The notes below the pieces were generated by a model. It was not told where the DNA came from. It made no database searches and saw only the letters and a list, made by a program, of their open reading frames with translations. This document shows positions 29,164 through 45,327 of a stretch of 64,000 nt of DNA, piece after piece (the first letter of the stretch is position 1; every line of letters begins with the position of its first letter). This stretch comes from Pseudomonas maumuensis. Its GTDB lineage: Bacteria; Pseudomonadota; Gammaproteobacteria; Pseudomonadales; Pseudomonadaceae. The stretch spans positions 1,178,001 to 1,242,000 of the forward strand of contig NZ_CP077077.1 in the NCBI RefSeq assembly GCF_019139675.1, written 5' to 3'. A program made the position numbers and the translations under genes.

Positions 29164-29922
29164 ATGACGCTAGCCCAACTCTCCCTCACCCCCTTCGACT
29201 GGCTCCCCATCCTCCTCGCGATCTCTGTCGCCTACATCGTCTTCGGCATCGCCGGTTTCGGCACCGCGCTGGTCGCCGGCCCCGTGCTGATCCATTTCAT
29301 GCCGTTGTCACGGATCATTCCGCTGCTGGTGCTGCTGGATTTCGTCGCCGCCTTCGGCAACCTGCTACCGTCGCGGCGCGATGTGGTACGTGGCGAATTG
29401 CTGCGCCTGCTGCCGTTCATGGCCGTGGGCTGCACTCTGGGCGTGGTGTTCCTGCTGCGGCTCAAGTCCGATGTGTTGCTGTTGCTGATGGGCATTTTCG
29501 TGACCGCCTATGCGGTCTATGGCCTGGCGGTCAAGGTACGCCCGGCTAGCCTGTCGGGCGCCTGGGCGGTGCCCATGGGCATGGTGGGCGGATTGTTCGG
29601 CGCCTTGTTCGGTAGTGGTGGATTCCTCTACGCGATCTACCTCAGTGCCCGCCTGGAGGCCAAGGAACAGGTGCGTGCGACCCAGGTCGCGCTGATCAGC
29701 TGCAGCACGGTGGTGCGCCTGTCGCTGTTCCTGATCGCCGGGGTGTATGCCGATACCAGCTTGCTGCTGCTCGCCGCCTGCCTGCTGCCGGTGATGTTCG
29801 TCGGCACCTGGCTGGGGCGACGGCTGACCTTGAAACTGTCCCGCGAGGCCTTCATCCGCCTGGTCACCTGGTTGGTCCTGGCCAGCGGCCTGGCGCTTAT
29901 CGGCCGCTACCTGAGCGCCTGA
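29164..29922 (+). CDS. TauE/SafE-family (TSUP) membrane exporter
   Basis: This encodes 252 residues with about eight hydrophobic segments, including the paired GFGTALVAGPVLIHFMPLS and GLFGALFGSGGF motifs of the TauE/SafE (DUF81) family. Members move sulfite, sulfoacetate or other organic anions across the inner membrane; the substrate here is unknown. AGGA lies six bases before the ATG. It stands alone next to the repeat element. Confidence 0.85.
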   Translation: MTLAQLSLTPFDWLPILLAISVAYIVFGIAGFGTALVAGPVLIHFMPLSRIIPLLVLLDFVAAFGNLLPSRRDVVRGELLRLLPFMAVGCTLGVVFLLRLKSDVLLLLMGIFVTAYAVYGLAVKVRPASLSGAWAVPMGMVGGLFGALFGSGGFLYAIYLSARLEAKEQVRATQVALISCSTVVRLSLFLIAGVYADTSLLLLAACLLPVMFVGTWLGRRLTLKLSREAFIRLVTWLVLASGLALIGRYLSA

Positions 29923-29972
29923 GCAGGCGCTAGAATTGCGCCATTACCGCAGTCCGCAGGCCCGCCCCACCC

Positions 29973-32086
<2,114 letters not shown>

Positions 32087-32106
32087 GGCTTCCAGCAATT
32101 ACCGAA

Positions 32107-32129
32107 CGGGGCTGTCATACACAGCCCCG
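32107..32129 (+). terminator. Intercistronic hairpin between guaB and guaA
   Basis: CGGGGCTGT and ACAGCCCCG form a perfect 9-bp stem with loop CATAC, 20 bp after guaB. There is no T-run, so it probably attenuates or stabilises the guaB message without fully ending transcription. Confidence 0.5.
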
Positions 32130-32163
32130 CGTCGTTTCCGATTTCCACTGACGAGATTGAGTC

Positions 32164-33741
32164 ATGGCCCTCGACATTCACGCTCACCGTATCCTGATCC
32201 TCGATTTCGGTTCCCAGTACACCCAGCTGATCGCCCGCCGCGTGCGCGAGATCGGTGTGTATTGCGAGCTGCACCCGTTCGACATGGACGATGAAGCGAT
32301 CCGCGAATTCAACCCGCGCGGCATTATCCTGGCCGGTGGCCCCGAGTCGGTCCACGAAGCCAACAGCCCGCGCGCGCCGCAGGCCGTGTTCGACCTGAAG
32401 GTCCCGGTGCTGGGCATCTGCTACGGCATGCAGACCATGGCCGAGCAGATGGGCGGCAAGGTCGAAGGTTCCGACCTGCGCGAGTTCGGTTACGCCCGCG
32501 TCGACGTGGTCGGCAAGAGCCGCCTGCTCGACGGCATTGAAGACCACGTCGACGATGACGGCGTGCTGGGCCTGGACGTGTGGATGAGCCACGGCGACAA
32601 GGTCACCCAGATGCCAGGCAACTTCAGCGTGCTGGCCAGCACCCCGAGCTGCCCGATCGCCGGCATGTACGACGATGCCCTGGGCTACTACGGCGTGCAG
32701 TTCCACCCGGAAGTGACCCACACCAAGCAAGGCGGTCGCATTCTGTCGCGCTTCGTCCAGGACATCTGCGGCTGTGAAGCCCTGTGGACCGCCTCGAACA
32801 TCGTCGAGGATGCCATCGCCCAGGTACGTGCTCAGGTCGGTTCGGCCAACGTCCTGCTGGGCCTGTCCGGCGGCGTCGACAGCTCGGTTGTTGCCGCGCT
32901 GCTGCACCGCGCCATCGGCGACCAGCTGACCTGCGTGTTCGTCGACAACGGCCTGCTGCGCCTGCACGAAGGCGACCAGGTGATGGCCATGTTCAAGGAG
33001 AACATGGGCGTCAAGGTGATCCGCGCCGATGCCGAGAAGCAGTTCCTCGACAACCTGGAAGGCGAAGCGGACCCTGAGAAGAAGCGCAAGATCATCGGCC
33101 GCACCTTCATCGACGTGTTCGATGCCGAGGCCAGCAAGCTGGAGAACATCCAGTTCCTCGCCCAGGGCACCATCTACCCCGACGTGATCGAGTCGGCCGG
33201 CGCCAAGAGCGGCAAGGCCCACGTGATCAAGTCGCACCACAACGTCGGCGGCCTGCCGGAGGAAATGAACCTCAAGCTGGTCGAGCCACTGCGTGAGCTG
33301 TTCAAGGACGAAGTGCGCAAGATCGGCCTGGAGCTGGGCCTGCCGTACGACATGGTCTACCGCCACCCGTTCCCGGGCCCGGGCCTGGGTGTGCGCATCC
33401 TCGGTGAAGTGAAGAAGGAATACGCCGACATCCTGCGTCGTGCCGACCACATCTTCATCGAAGAACTGCGCAAGGCCGACTGGTACCACAAGACCAGCCA
33501 GGCCTTCGTGGTGTTCCAGCCGGTCAAGTCGGTCGGCGTCGTCGGCGACGGCCGTCGCTACGCCTGGGTCGTGGCCCTGCGTGCCGTCGAGACCGTGGAC
33601 TTCATGACCGCGCGTTGGGCGCACCTGCCGTACGAGCTGCTGGAAACCGTCAGCGGTCGTATCATCAACGAAATCGACGGTATCTCCCGCGTCACCTACG
33701 ACGTGTCGAGCAAGCCGCCGGCCACTATCGAGTGGGAATGA
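32164..33741 (+). CDS. guaA: GMP synthase (glutamine-hydrolysing)
   Basis: This encodes 525 residues. The class I amidotransferase domain has the nucleophile Cys in LGICYGMQ and the His-Glu pair in [10 protein letters not shown]; the ATP pyrophosphatase P-loop is LSGGVDSSV, and the C-terminal dimer domain ends with TIEWE. It converts XMP to GMP with glutamine and ATP. Confidence 0.97.
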   Translation: MALDIHAHRILILDFGSQYTQLIARRVREIGVYCELHPFDMDDEAIREFNPRGIILAGGPESVHEANSPRAPQAVFDLKVPVLGICYGMQTMAEQMGGKVEGSDLREFGYARVDVVGKSRLLDGIEDHVDDDGVLGLDVWMSHGDKVTQMPGNFSVLASTPSCPIAGMYDDALGYYGVQFHPEVTHTKQGGRILSRFVQDICGCEALWTASNIVEDAIAQVRAQVGSANVLLGLSGGVDSSVVAALLHRAIGDQLTCVFVDNGLLRLHEGDQVMAMFKENMGVKVIRADAEKQFLDNLEGEADPEKKRKIIGRTFIDVFDAEASKLENIQFLAQGTIYPDVIESAGAKSGKAHVIKSHHNVGGLPEEMNLKLVEPLRELFKDEVRKIGLELGLPYDMVYRHPFPGPGLGVRILGEVKKEYADILRRADHIFIEELRKADWYHKTSQAFVVFQPVKSVGVVGDGRRYAWVVALRAVETVDFMTARWAHLPYELLETVSGRIINEIDGISRVTYDVSSKPPATIEWE

Positions 33742-33750
33742 GTTGAGCCA

Positions 33751-33774
33751 CAAGGGCGCCGTAAGGCGCCCTTG
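33751..33774. terminator. Terminator hairpin after guaA
   Basis: A 9-bp perfect stem (CAAGGGCGC with GCGCCCTTG) and a 6-base loop begin 10 bp after the guaA stop, followed by TTGTATCC. The T-run is short. It also lies just past the stop of the convergent toxin-like gene and may serve both. Confidence 0.7.
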
Positions 33775-33800
33775 TTGTATCCGGTAAGGATTCGCCAGGT

Positions 33801-36785
33801 TCAGTTGGGGACTGGGCGCAGGCCGTGCAATTTAAGGCGGGTGTGCAAGTCGGTCAGGTCTGGCAGGTGGCGCTTGTTGATCCACGGCCAATCGGAGCGT
33901 TCGATGTAGATGAAGCTTCCCTCCTGATGGATGGGGGTGCGGCGCAGTGTGTTGTCACGGCCGCGATTGACCAGTACTGACTGGCCATCGCTGGTTTCAA
34001 TCGAATAGTCCCCAGGGGTGCGTAGGCGCTGTTCCAAACTGCGAAGCGCAGGTGGCTTGAGCGGTGTGTTAGGGCTCGGGGGCGGCTCGTTACTAACGGC
34101 GGCTCTAAGGCGCAGGTCGCTTTTAAGGGTCACGGTGCCTGCTTTCTTGTCAGTTACTTCCATGCCGGGGTCTAGATCGATGGTATCTGGTTGTCCCACC
34201 GGTACATCCTCGCAGCGCAGCGTCAATGCGCCTTCAAGGTCTCCGACCCCTGCAATGCCCAGGAAATAGTCGCTGTGGCTATTACCCACGAGTGCGACCC
34301 AGCGGTTTGCGCCACGCAGCGTCTGGTCCGCCTCGATCACCGTATGGGCATAGAAATTCATCATCTTCTGCCGGATCGGCCCTTTCGGACGCTCTAGCCA
34401 CGCTTGCTGATAGCTGGCCATGCAGTCGATCGACTGGATCCTGATGCCGTTCTTCTGCGCTGCCTGCATGACCCGGCGGAAGGTGTAACGTTTCAAAGGG
34501 TCGGTAAGGTGACCGTAATCCTGATTGGTCACATATTGGTCCAGCGCTTCTGGCATGCGCCCGGTTTGGTTGAATGTGTCCAGGTCCGCTTGCTGGAAGT
34601 CGGTCATGTAATGCTCCATATACAGAACCTGGACTTTTTGCTTGCGCAGTAGCTCCGCATTGTCGATCAGGAAGCGTTTGCTGGCGATCCCGTGGTGGGA
34701 CTCGCCTAAGACAAGGCCGTCGGCGTTCTCGAACACTTTCTGGATCAATTCCTTTGGGCTGGCTGAAGCGGTCAGTTCGGGGACTTGCGGGCGTTCCGGC
34801 AGGGTGGGCGTCTTGAAGAACTCCGTTGCGTCGGCAGCTAACTGGTCGCGGCGTGTCCGGAACTCTTGGCAGGCGCTTTCCCGCATAGGGTTAAAAGGGT
34901 CGTAGCTCCGACCAGAGAGCAAACCGTCGCTGGCCCCTTCAAGGTTGGGGCGTATGGCTTGCGGAATTTCATATGGCGAGGCGGGCAACGGGGCCAAGGG
35001 TTTCCCTTCGGCGGAACGCCCCCAGATCTTCAACCAACCCGGCGCGCCACCATGGCCTTTCGGGCGCGGTGCCAGTTGCCATTGGCCTTCAGCGTCCAGG
35101 CGGATGATATGGCAGCCGTAGAAGGAGTAGGGGTTCTCCGGGTCGATCACGACCCAGCTTTGCAACTCTTGAACGAAGCGTACCTGATAGGGAAGTGAGT
35201 CTATCTGTACGTAGAACTTGCCGTTCTGCAGGTAGACGCCCGCAGATTTGCCGGTGCCCGGTTCGCCGGTGAGGATCACGTTGGATTCGAAGGGCTCCAG
35301 CATTTGAGTCGCTTCACTGGGCCAGAATGGTTTCGGTACCCAGTTTTGCATGTGTTCCTCGGGTGATTGTTCAGGCACTGTCGCTTCATCAGGCGTCACA
35401 GTTTCCCCCGTCCCTTCTTGCGCAGGCGGTGATTGTGGATCAAGGGTTGCCGGTTCCGATGCTGCACCGGCCTCGGCGAGTGCCTTGCCGGGGGAGTCGA
35501 GCAGGAATGTGGCGTTGAACAGGGTCGTGATCGCTGCCACGATGGCGCCAATGATGGCTTGTTTGCGCTCTGCGGTGGTTCGGGCATGTACTGCCTGGTC
35601 GATGTTCAGGCCGGTTTCGGCGAGTCCGGCACCGACGGTGACGAGTGCTATGGGCCAGTCCAGCGCGGCCAAAGGTCCGAACACCTGATTGAAGGCGCCC
35701 AGGTAGCCGAGCCAAAGTTGCTTGCGCAGTTCGGCATTGCTGTGCAATGCGTGATCGGCGTCATCCAGCATGCGTTGATGGGTTTTGTCGCGCAGCCAGG
35801 TGAAAGGGTCGGCGGTGACGGTCTGGTCCAAGACGTTCAGGCCGGCGAAGTCTTGTTTGCCCCATTGTTGATACAGCAGGTCGGTGAGATGGTCCAGGCC
35901 GACCAAGTCATTGCGTTCACCTCGGTCTTTCAAGGCGAAGTGGCTGCTGAAGCGCGTGCGGTTTTCATCGTAGTTGTTGTTGATCAGCACCCACCAGAAG
36001 AGCTCGGTGGTGTCGGCGAACAGGTGCAGCGCCGTCACGGCTCCTGGTGTGTAGAGCAGTTGTCGGCCATCACTCATGACGATGCGCAGGATGTCGGTGG
36101 CGACATAGCCGCCGATATCGAACGTGCAAAAGCGCATGCCTTCCGGGGTGGACACCTCCTCCTGCAGCTGCGCCACGGTTGGTGGCCAGATTGCTCCACC
36201 CAGTAGTGCGTCGGCGATCTCGCCGCAGCACTTGGCCAGTGCGCTGTCAGGGGTTTGATGGCGCACTTCCAGGACCTTGCTCAGGAAATTGGCCTTGGCC
36301 AGCGTGCGAAAAGCGTCGGAATGAGAGCCCCAGAAGCTGTGGATACGGGCTTTGAAATCGCTGCAGAAGTCGATCTCCCAGAAGTAGTTCAATACCTCTT
36401 GCGGGCTCAGTGCGACCTCGTTGTGGGCATCGTAGCTATCCGCGCCGGGCCCTTCCTGGTAGAAGCCGCTGAGGTAGCCGAGCAGGTCGGCGTTGTCGGC
36501 ATCCTGGGCATTGAAGCGTTGCATGACCAATTGCGGCAACGTCATGGACTGAACCGGCTGCTGGTTATGCGCCCAGCCGGTGAAGGTTGCGGCGCTGTGC
36601 GCAGTGGCGAATCGGTGTAGGTAAACGTTGTCGGGATCAAGTTTGTAGAGCCTGTGCTTGTGCAGGATCTCCAGGGCGACTTCGCGCGCACGCTGGCGCA
36701 TGTCCGGGCAGGTCTGCACCAGATCCCTGGCAAGTTGTTGCAGGGTCTGCTGATCGTCCAGCGGTATCATCGACATATGGCTCAT
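33801..36785 (-). CDS. Large toxin-like protein: DUF6543-type N-terminus, TIKI/EreA-like C-terminal domain
   Basis: This encodes 994 residues from the ATG at 36785, which has AGGAG seven bases upstream. Residues 1-330 resemble the dermonecrotic-toxin-type N-terminal region (DUF6543) of Pseudomonas putative toxins. A hydrophobic stretch lies near 365-430 (including IIGAIVAAITTLFNATFLL). A Pro/Glu-rich linker is near 440-480. Residues 680-860 hold LVLGESHHG (Glu695, His697), LYMEHYMTD and ALVGNSHSDY (His837), which match the metal-hydrolase-like TIKI/EreA/ChaN superfamily used as the membrane-targeted effector domain of Pasteurella-toxin-like proteins. No signal peptide is seen. GC and codon use are less extreme than in flanking housekeeping genes, suggesting acquisition. 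No immunity gene or secretion gene is adjacent. The toxin role is inference. Confidence 0.65.
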   Translation of the reverse strand: MSHMSMIPLDDQQTLQQLARDLVQTCPDMRQRAREVALEILHKHRLYKLDPDNVYLHRFATAHSAATFTGWAHNQQPVQSMTLPQLVMQRFNAQDADNADLLGYLSGFYQEGPGADSYDAHNEVALSPQEVLNYFWEIDFCSDFKARIHSFWGSHSDAFRTLAKANFLSKVLEVRHQTPDSALAKCCGEIADALLGGAIWPPTVAQLQEEVSTPEGMRFCTFDIGGYVATDILRIVMSDGRQLLYTPGAVTALHLFADTTELFWWVLINNNYDENRTRFSSHFALKDRGERNDLVGLDHLTDLLYQQWGKQDFAGLNVLDQTVTADPFTWLRDKTHQRMLDDADHALHSNAELRKQLWLGYLGAFNQVFGPLAALDWPIALVTVGAGLAETGLNIDQAVHARTTAERKQAIIGAIVAAITTLFNATFLLDSPGKALAEAGAASEPATLDPQSPPAQEGTGETVTPDEATVPEQSPEEHMQNWVPKPFWPSEATQMLEPFESNVILTGEPGTGKSAGVYLQNGKFYVQIDSLPYQVRFVQELQSWVVIDPENPYSFYGCHIIRLDAEGQWQLAPRPKGHGGAPGWLKIWGRSAEGKPLAPLPASPYEIPQAIRPNLEGASDGLLSGRSYDPFNPMRESACQEFRTRRDQLAADATEFFKTPTLPERPQVPELTASASPKELIQKVFENADGLVLGESHHGIASKRFLIDNAELLRKQKVQVLYMEHYMTDFQQADLDTFNQTGRMPEALDQYVTNQDYGHLTDPLKRYTFRRVMQAAQKNGIRIQSIDCMASYQQAWLERPKGPIRQKMMNFYAHTVIEADQTLRGANRWVALVGNSHSDYFLGIAGVGDLEGALTLRCEDVPVGQPDTIDLDPGMEVTDKKAGTVTLKSDLRLRAAVSNEPPPSPNTPLKPPALRSLEQRLRTPGDYSIETSDGQSVLVNRGRDNTLRRTPIHQEGSFIYIERSDWPWINKRHLPDLTDLHTRLKLHGLRPVPN

Positions 36786-36988
36786 GGTCTTGCTCCTTGT
36801 ATGAAAGGCGCCAGCATAAGCAGCGAAAGTCATCGCAACGTCTCAGATATGTACAACCTGGTTTGTCATCATCCGTGCTGTGACATCACTTCACTTAATC
36901 TTTCCCATTTGCAGGTGTATCGTATTCGCCCTTCATCGCCAGCCGCTGCTGGCAGGTTGATTGTTCCGATTACGAGGTACCCGCACCG
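36786..36988. other. Divergent intergenic region, toxin-like gene / cumA
   Basis: These 203 bp are more AT-rich than the surroundings and must hold promoters for both directions. I see no convincing -10/-35 pair or known operator, and no hairpin beyond the short CCAGCCGCTGCTGG palindrome. Confidence 0.3.
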
Positions 36989-38371
36989 ATGTCCTTTACC
37001 CGTCGACAAATGCTCAAGGGCCTGACCGGCCTGATGGTGGTAGGCCTGGGCGCCGGGGGCGCGGCGCGCTACTGGCTGGGCAAGGTCGAAGACGACAACG
37101 CCGGGCACGATTACGAGCTGATCGCCGCACCGCTGGACGTCGAGTTGGTGCCGGGCTTCAAGACCGAGGCTTGGGCCTTCGGCCCGTCAGCGCCGGGCAC
37201 CGAGTTGCGGGTGCGCCAAGGTACGTGGTTGCGGGTGCGCTTCATCAACCACTTGCCGGTGGAAACCACCATCCACTGGCATGGCATCCGCCTGCCGCTG
37301 GAAATGGACGGCGTGCCCTACGTGTCGCAATTGCCGGTCAAGCCCGGCGAGTATTTCGACTACAAGTTCCGTGTGCCGGATGCCGGCAGCTACTGGTATC
37401 ACCCGCATGTGAGCAGCTCCGAGGAGCTGGGGCGCGGCCTGGTCGGCCCGCTGATCGTCGAAGAGCGCGAACCGACCGGTTTCAAGCACGAACGCACGCT
37501 GAGCCTGAAGAACTGGCATGTGGACGAGCAGGGCGCCTGGCTGCCGTTCAGCATTCCGCGCGAGGCGGCGCGCAACGGCACGGCGGGGCGGCTGATCACC
37601 ATCAACGGCCAGGCCGAGTCGGTCACCGAGCTGCCAGCCGGGCAGGTGGTGCGGGTGCGTCTGTTGAACCTGGACAACACCTGGACCTATCGCTTGAACC
37701 TCAAGGGCAACTGCGAAGCGATGATCTACGCCCTCGATGGCAACCCGATCACCCCGCGCCCGCTGGACGAGGAATACTGGCTTGGCCCGGGCATGCGCAT
37801 CTGCCTGGCAATCCGTGTTCCCGAAGCGGGCGAGGAGGTCTCGCTGCGAGACGGTTTCGTGCGCCTGGGCACCTTGCGCTCGGTGGCCAGCAGCGACGCT
37901 CCCGGCGACTGGCCCAAGGCCCTGCCGCCGAACCCGGTTGCCGAACCGGACCTGGAGAATGCCGAGAAGCTCAACTTCAATTTCGAATGGGTCGGCAAGG
38001 TTTCGGTGAATACCGAGAACGGCAAGCCGCCGAGCCTGTGGCAGATCAACGGCCAGGCCTGGGACATCACCGACAAGACCTGCGCCGACCGGCCCATCGC
38101 CACGCTGCAGAAGGGCAAGAGCTATATCCTCGAGCTGAAGAACATGACCCAGTACCAGCACCCGATCCACCTGCATGGCATGAGTTTCAAGGTGATCGCC
38201 TCCAATCGGCGCAAGATCGTCGAGCCGTGGTTCACTGACACTTACCTGCTGGGCAAGAACGAACGGGCGCAGGTGGCGCTGGTGGCGGATAACCCGGGCA
38301 CCTGGATGTTCCACTGCCATGTCATCGACCACATGGAAACCGGCCTGATGGCCGCGATCGCGGTGGTCTGA
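36989..38371 (+). CDS. cumA: Periplasmic multicopper oxidase (CumA type)
   Basis: This encodes 460 residues. A Tat signal starts SFTRRQMLKG and continues with a hydrophobic GLMVVGLGAGGA helix. All four copper motifs are visible: HWHGIRLP, WYHPHVSS, HPIHLHGMSF and HCHVIDHMETGLM, so T1, T2 and T3 centres should be complete. Length and context match CumA of P. putida GB-1, first linked to Mn(II) oxidation; later genetic work assigned that activity mainly to other oxidases, so the physiological substrate is open. It overlaps tadA by one base (TGATG). Confidence 0.88.
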   Translation: MSFTRRQMLKGLTGLMVVGLGAGGAARYWLGKVEDDNAGHDYELIAAPLDVELVPGFKTEAWAFGPSAPGTELRVRQGTWLRVRFINHLPVETTIHWHGIRLPLEMDGVPYVSQLPVKPGEYFDYKFRVPDAGSYWYHPHVSSSEELGRGLVGPLIVEEREPTGFKHERTLSLKNWHVDEQGAWLPFSIPREAARNGTAGRLITINGQAESVTELPAGQVVRVRLLNLDNTWTYRLNLKGNCEAMIYALDGNPITPRPLDEEYWLGPGMRICLAIRVPEAGEEVSLRDGFVRLGTLRSVASSDAPGDWPKALPPNPVAEPDLENAEKLNFNFEWVGKVSVNTENGKPPSLWQINGQAWDITDKTCADRPIATLQKGKSYILELKNMTQYQHPIHLHGMSFKVIASNRRKIVEPWFTDTYLLGKNERAQVALVADNPGTWMFHCHVIDHMETGLMAAIAVV

Positions 38372-38850
38372 TGCGCCCGCAGATCGTCGATCGCAGCCGC
38401 GATCAGGAATTCATGCGCCTGGCCCTGGAACTTGCGGCCCAGGGCGCGGCCCTGGGCGAGGTGCCGGTGGGCGCGGTGCTGGTGCAGCACGGCCAGGTAC
38501 TCGGCCATGGCTTCAACCGGCCGATCCTCGACAGCGACCCCAGCGCCCACGCCGAGATGGTGGCGATCCGCGCTGCGGCCAAGTCCGCCAGCAACTACCG
38601 CCTGCCGGGCAGCACCCTGTACGTGACGCTGGAGCCGTGCAGCATGTGCGCGGGGCTGATCGTCCATTCGCGGGTGGCGCGGGTGGTGTATGGGGCGTTG
38701 GAACCCAAGGCGGGGATCGTGCAGAGCCAGGGGCAGTTCTTCACCCAGGGCTTTCTCAACCATCGGGTGATGTATGAGGGGGGAGTGCTGGCCGAGGAGT
38801 GCGGCGCGATCCTCAGCGAGTTTTTCAAGGCTCGGCGGGCCAAGGGCTAA
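38371..38850 (+). CDS. tadA: tRNA-specific adenosine deaminase
   Basis: This encodes 159 residues. The zinc-binding motifs HAEMVAIR (with the proton-shuttle Glu) and PCSMCAG are intact. TadA converts the wobble adenosine of tRNA-Arg(ACG) to inosine and is usually essential. Its start shares a base with the cumA stop, so its translation is coupled to an oxidase gene; in the P. putida literature this gene was called cumB. Confidence 0.93.
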   Translation: MRPQIVDRSRDQEFMRLALELAAQGAALGEVPVGAVLVQHGQVLGHGFNRPILDSDPSAHAEMVAIRAAAKSASNYRLPGSTLYVTLEPCSMCAGLIVHSRVARVVYGALEPKAGIVQSQGQFFTQGFLNHRVMYEGGVLAEECGAILSEFFKARRAKG

Positions 38851-38858
38851 CCTGCGCC

Positions 38859-38890
38859 GGCCTCATCGCTGGCAAGCCAGCTCCCACAGG
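38859..38890. repeat. Single REP after tadA
   Basis: GGCCTCATCGCTGGCAAGCC followed by AGCTCCCACAGG is one complete REP unit with a TGGCAAGCCA hairpin, nine bases past the tadA stop. It probably protects the cumA-tadA mRNA end. Confidence 0.75.
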
Positions 38891-38942
38891 ATGGCGCTTG
38901 GCTTTGGAAGCAGGGCTTTCAAGGTGTTCGGCGTTAGAGTGG

Positions 38943-39216
38943 CAGCGCCTGTAAGATCGAGCGCCGCCCGCGCGGCGCATCGCGGATGAATCCGCTCCTA
39001 CATTCGTTGCAACGTACCGAACCTGTCAGGCCATGGTTGCCAGCCTTGGCGCAGGGCGCAAGACAGGTGGGGCGCCGGCAATGCCCACCGAAAAATCGCG
39101 TCGAGCGCACAAGGCTCACAACCATGGCCTATCAGGCATGGCCACGTTGCAACAAATGTAGGAGCGGATTCATCCGCGATGCGCCGCGCGGGCGGCGCTC
39201 GATCTGATAGGCCCTG
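38943..39216. repeat. Compound fold-back element, copy B
   Basis: The arms 38954-39015 and 39144-39205 are 62 bp and complementary at 61 positions. They share with copy A the outer AGATCGAGCGCC and CGCCCGCGCGGCGCATCGC modules, but carry the alternative REP head GGATGAATCCGCTCCTACA. Pairing continues inside (CCTG-AGGCC with GGCCT-CAGG) and at the outer edges (CAGCGCCT with AGGCCCTG). The core 39045-39120 aligns with that of copy A without large gaps. Confidence 0.85.
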
Positions 39217-39310
39217 CAAGGGTTAAGACGAACACTTGGTAGCCCTGATGCGGTCAATACCCCAAGCGCCAAAAGACCTTGAAAGGGATGGGCTTTAGAA
39301 GGGCGATTGA

Positions 39311-39337
39311 GGGAGCTGGCTTGCCGGTGAAGTGGCC
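39311..39337. repeat. Degraded REP near the mltF stop
   Basis: GGGAGCTGGCTTGCCGGTGA keeps the REP head in reverse orientation, but the flanking part is altered (AAGTGGCC). It lies nine bases beyond the mltF stop on the minus strand. Confidence 0.45.
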
Positions 39338-39345
39338 TTGAAGAC

Positions 39346-40944
<1,599 letters not shown>

Positions 40945-40977
40945 TTAGAGCGGGTGCCGAAAGCCTGCGAATTAGGC

Positions 40978-40983
40978 TAGAAT
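40978..40983 (+). promoter_or_regulatory. Possible -10 of the purL promoter
   Basis: TAGAAT lies 43 bp before the purL ATG in the 222-bp gap divergent from mltF. No convincing -35 hexamer is found 17 bp upstream, so this is only a weak suggestion. Confidence 0.3.
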
Positions 40984-41025
40984 GCACGGCCTCTAAGCAC
41001 ACCCCTTCCTGAGGCTGTCCCGACG

Positions 41026-44925
<3,900 letters not shown>

Positions 44926-44928
44926 GGC

Positions 44929-45240
44929 GTGTACAAGCTCGCCTTCTTCGTCCCCGACAGCCATGTCGAAGTGGTCAAGGCCGCTGTGTTCGCCGCTGGA
45001 GGCGGGCGCATTGGCGACTATGACCACTGCGCCTGGCAGACCCTCGGCCAGGGCCAGTTCCGCCCGTTGCACGGCAGCCAGCCGTACCTCGGGCAGACCG
45101 GTCAGGTCGAGGTGGTCGAGGAATGGAAGGTGGAGCTGGTGGTGGCTGATGCGCTGATCGCCCAGGTGGTCGCTGCGCTCAAGCAGAGCCACCCGTATGA
45201 AACACCGGCCTATGAGGTCTGGCCGCTGGCCGATTTCTAA
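44929..45240 (+). CDS. YqfO/NIF3-type small protein
   Basis: This encodes 103 residues from a GTG three bases after the purL stop. The fold is the PII-like domain found inserted in NIF3/YqfO proteins (YKLAFFVPDSHVEVVKAAVFAAGGGRIG, quoted in part; HPYETPAYEVWPL at the C-terminus). The HPYETPAY motif is characteristic. Function is unknown; co-translation with purL is suggested by the spacing. Confidence 0.85.
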   Translation: MYKLAFFVPDSHVEVVKAAVFAAGGGRIGDYDHCAWQTLGQGQFRPLHGSQPYLGQTGQVEVVEEWKVELVVADALIAQVVAALKQSHPYETPAYEVWPLADF

Positions 45241-45255
45241 GGCAGCGTCGAATCA

Positions 45256-45323
45256 CATCGCGGGGCCAGCCCGCTCTCACAAGGTATCGGTAAACCTTGT
45301 GGGAGCGGGCTGGCCCCGCGATG
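45256..45323. repeat. Paired REP elements between convergent genes
   Basis: An inverted repeat of about 31 bp per arm (CATCGCGGGGCCAGCCCGCT and complement, plus CACAAGGT) has one mismatch and a 6-base loop. It fills the gap between the YqfO-type gene and the convergent nagE, and can act as a transcriptional roadblock or bidirectional 3' end. Confidence 0.85.
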
Positions 45324-45327
45324 CTTT

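Larger units (their letters stand above)
38851..39345. other. 495-bp gap between tadA and mltF
   Basis: No gene is supported. The gap contains a single REP at 38859-38890 (CGCTGGCAAGCCAGCTCCCA core), the compound element copy B (38943-39216), and a degraded REP at 39311-39337 next to the mltF stop. Short open frames across the arms are repeat artefacts. Confidence 0.6.

Noticed and set aside
28702..29210. Small open frames sharing RSSAARAAHR within elements A and B
   Set aside because: They are translations of the GC-rich inverted arms, appear on both strands, and end at the repeat edges; no ribosome sites support them.
35246..35269. Walker A-like GEPGTGKS in the toxin-like protein
   Set aside because: The spacing fits GxxxxGKS, but no Walker B or nucleotide-binding fold follows, and the segment leads straight into a beta-rich YLQNGKFYVQ stretch, so it is probably coincidental.
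35246..36785. Phage or island ends around the toxin-like gene
   Set aside because: No tRNA, integrase, direct repeats or insertion sequence were found between guaA and cumA, so only simple acquisition can be suggested.
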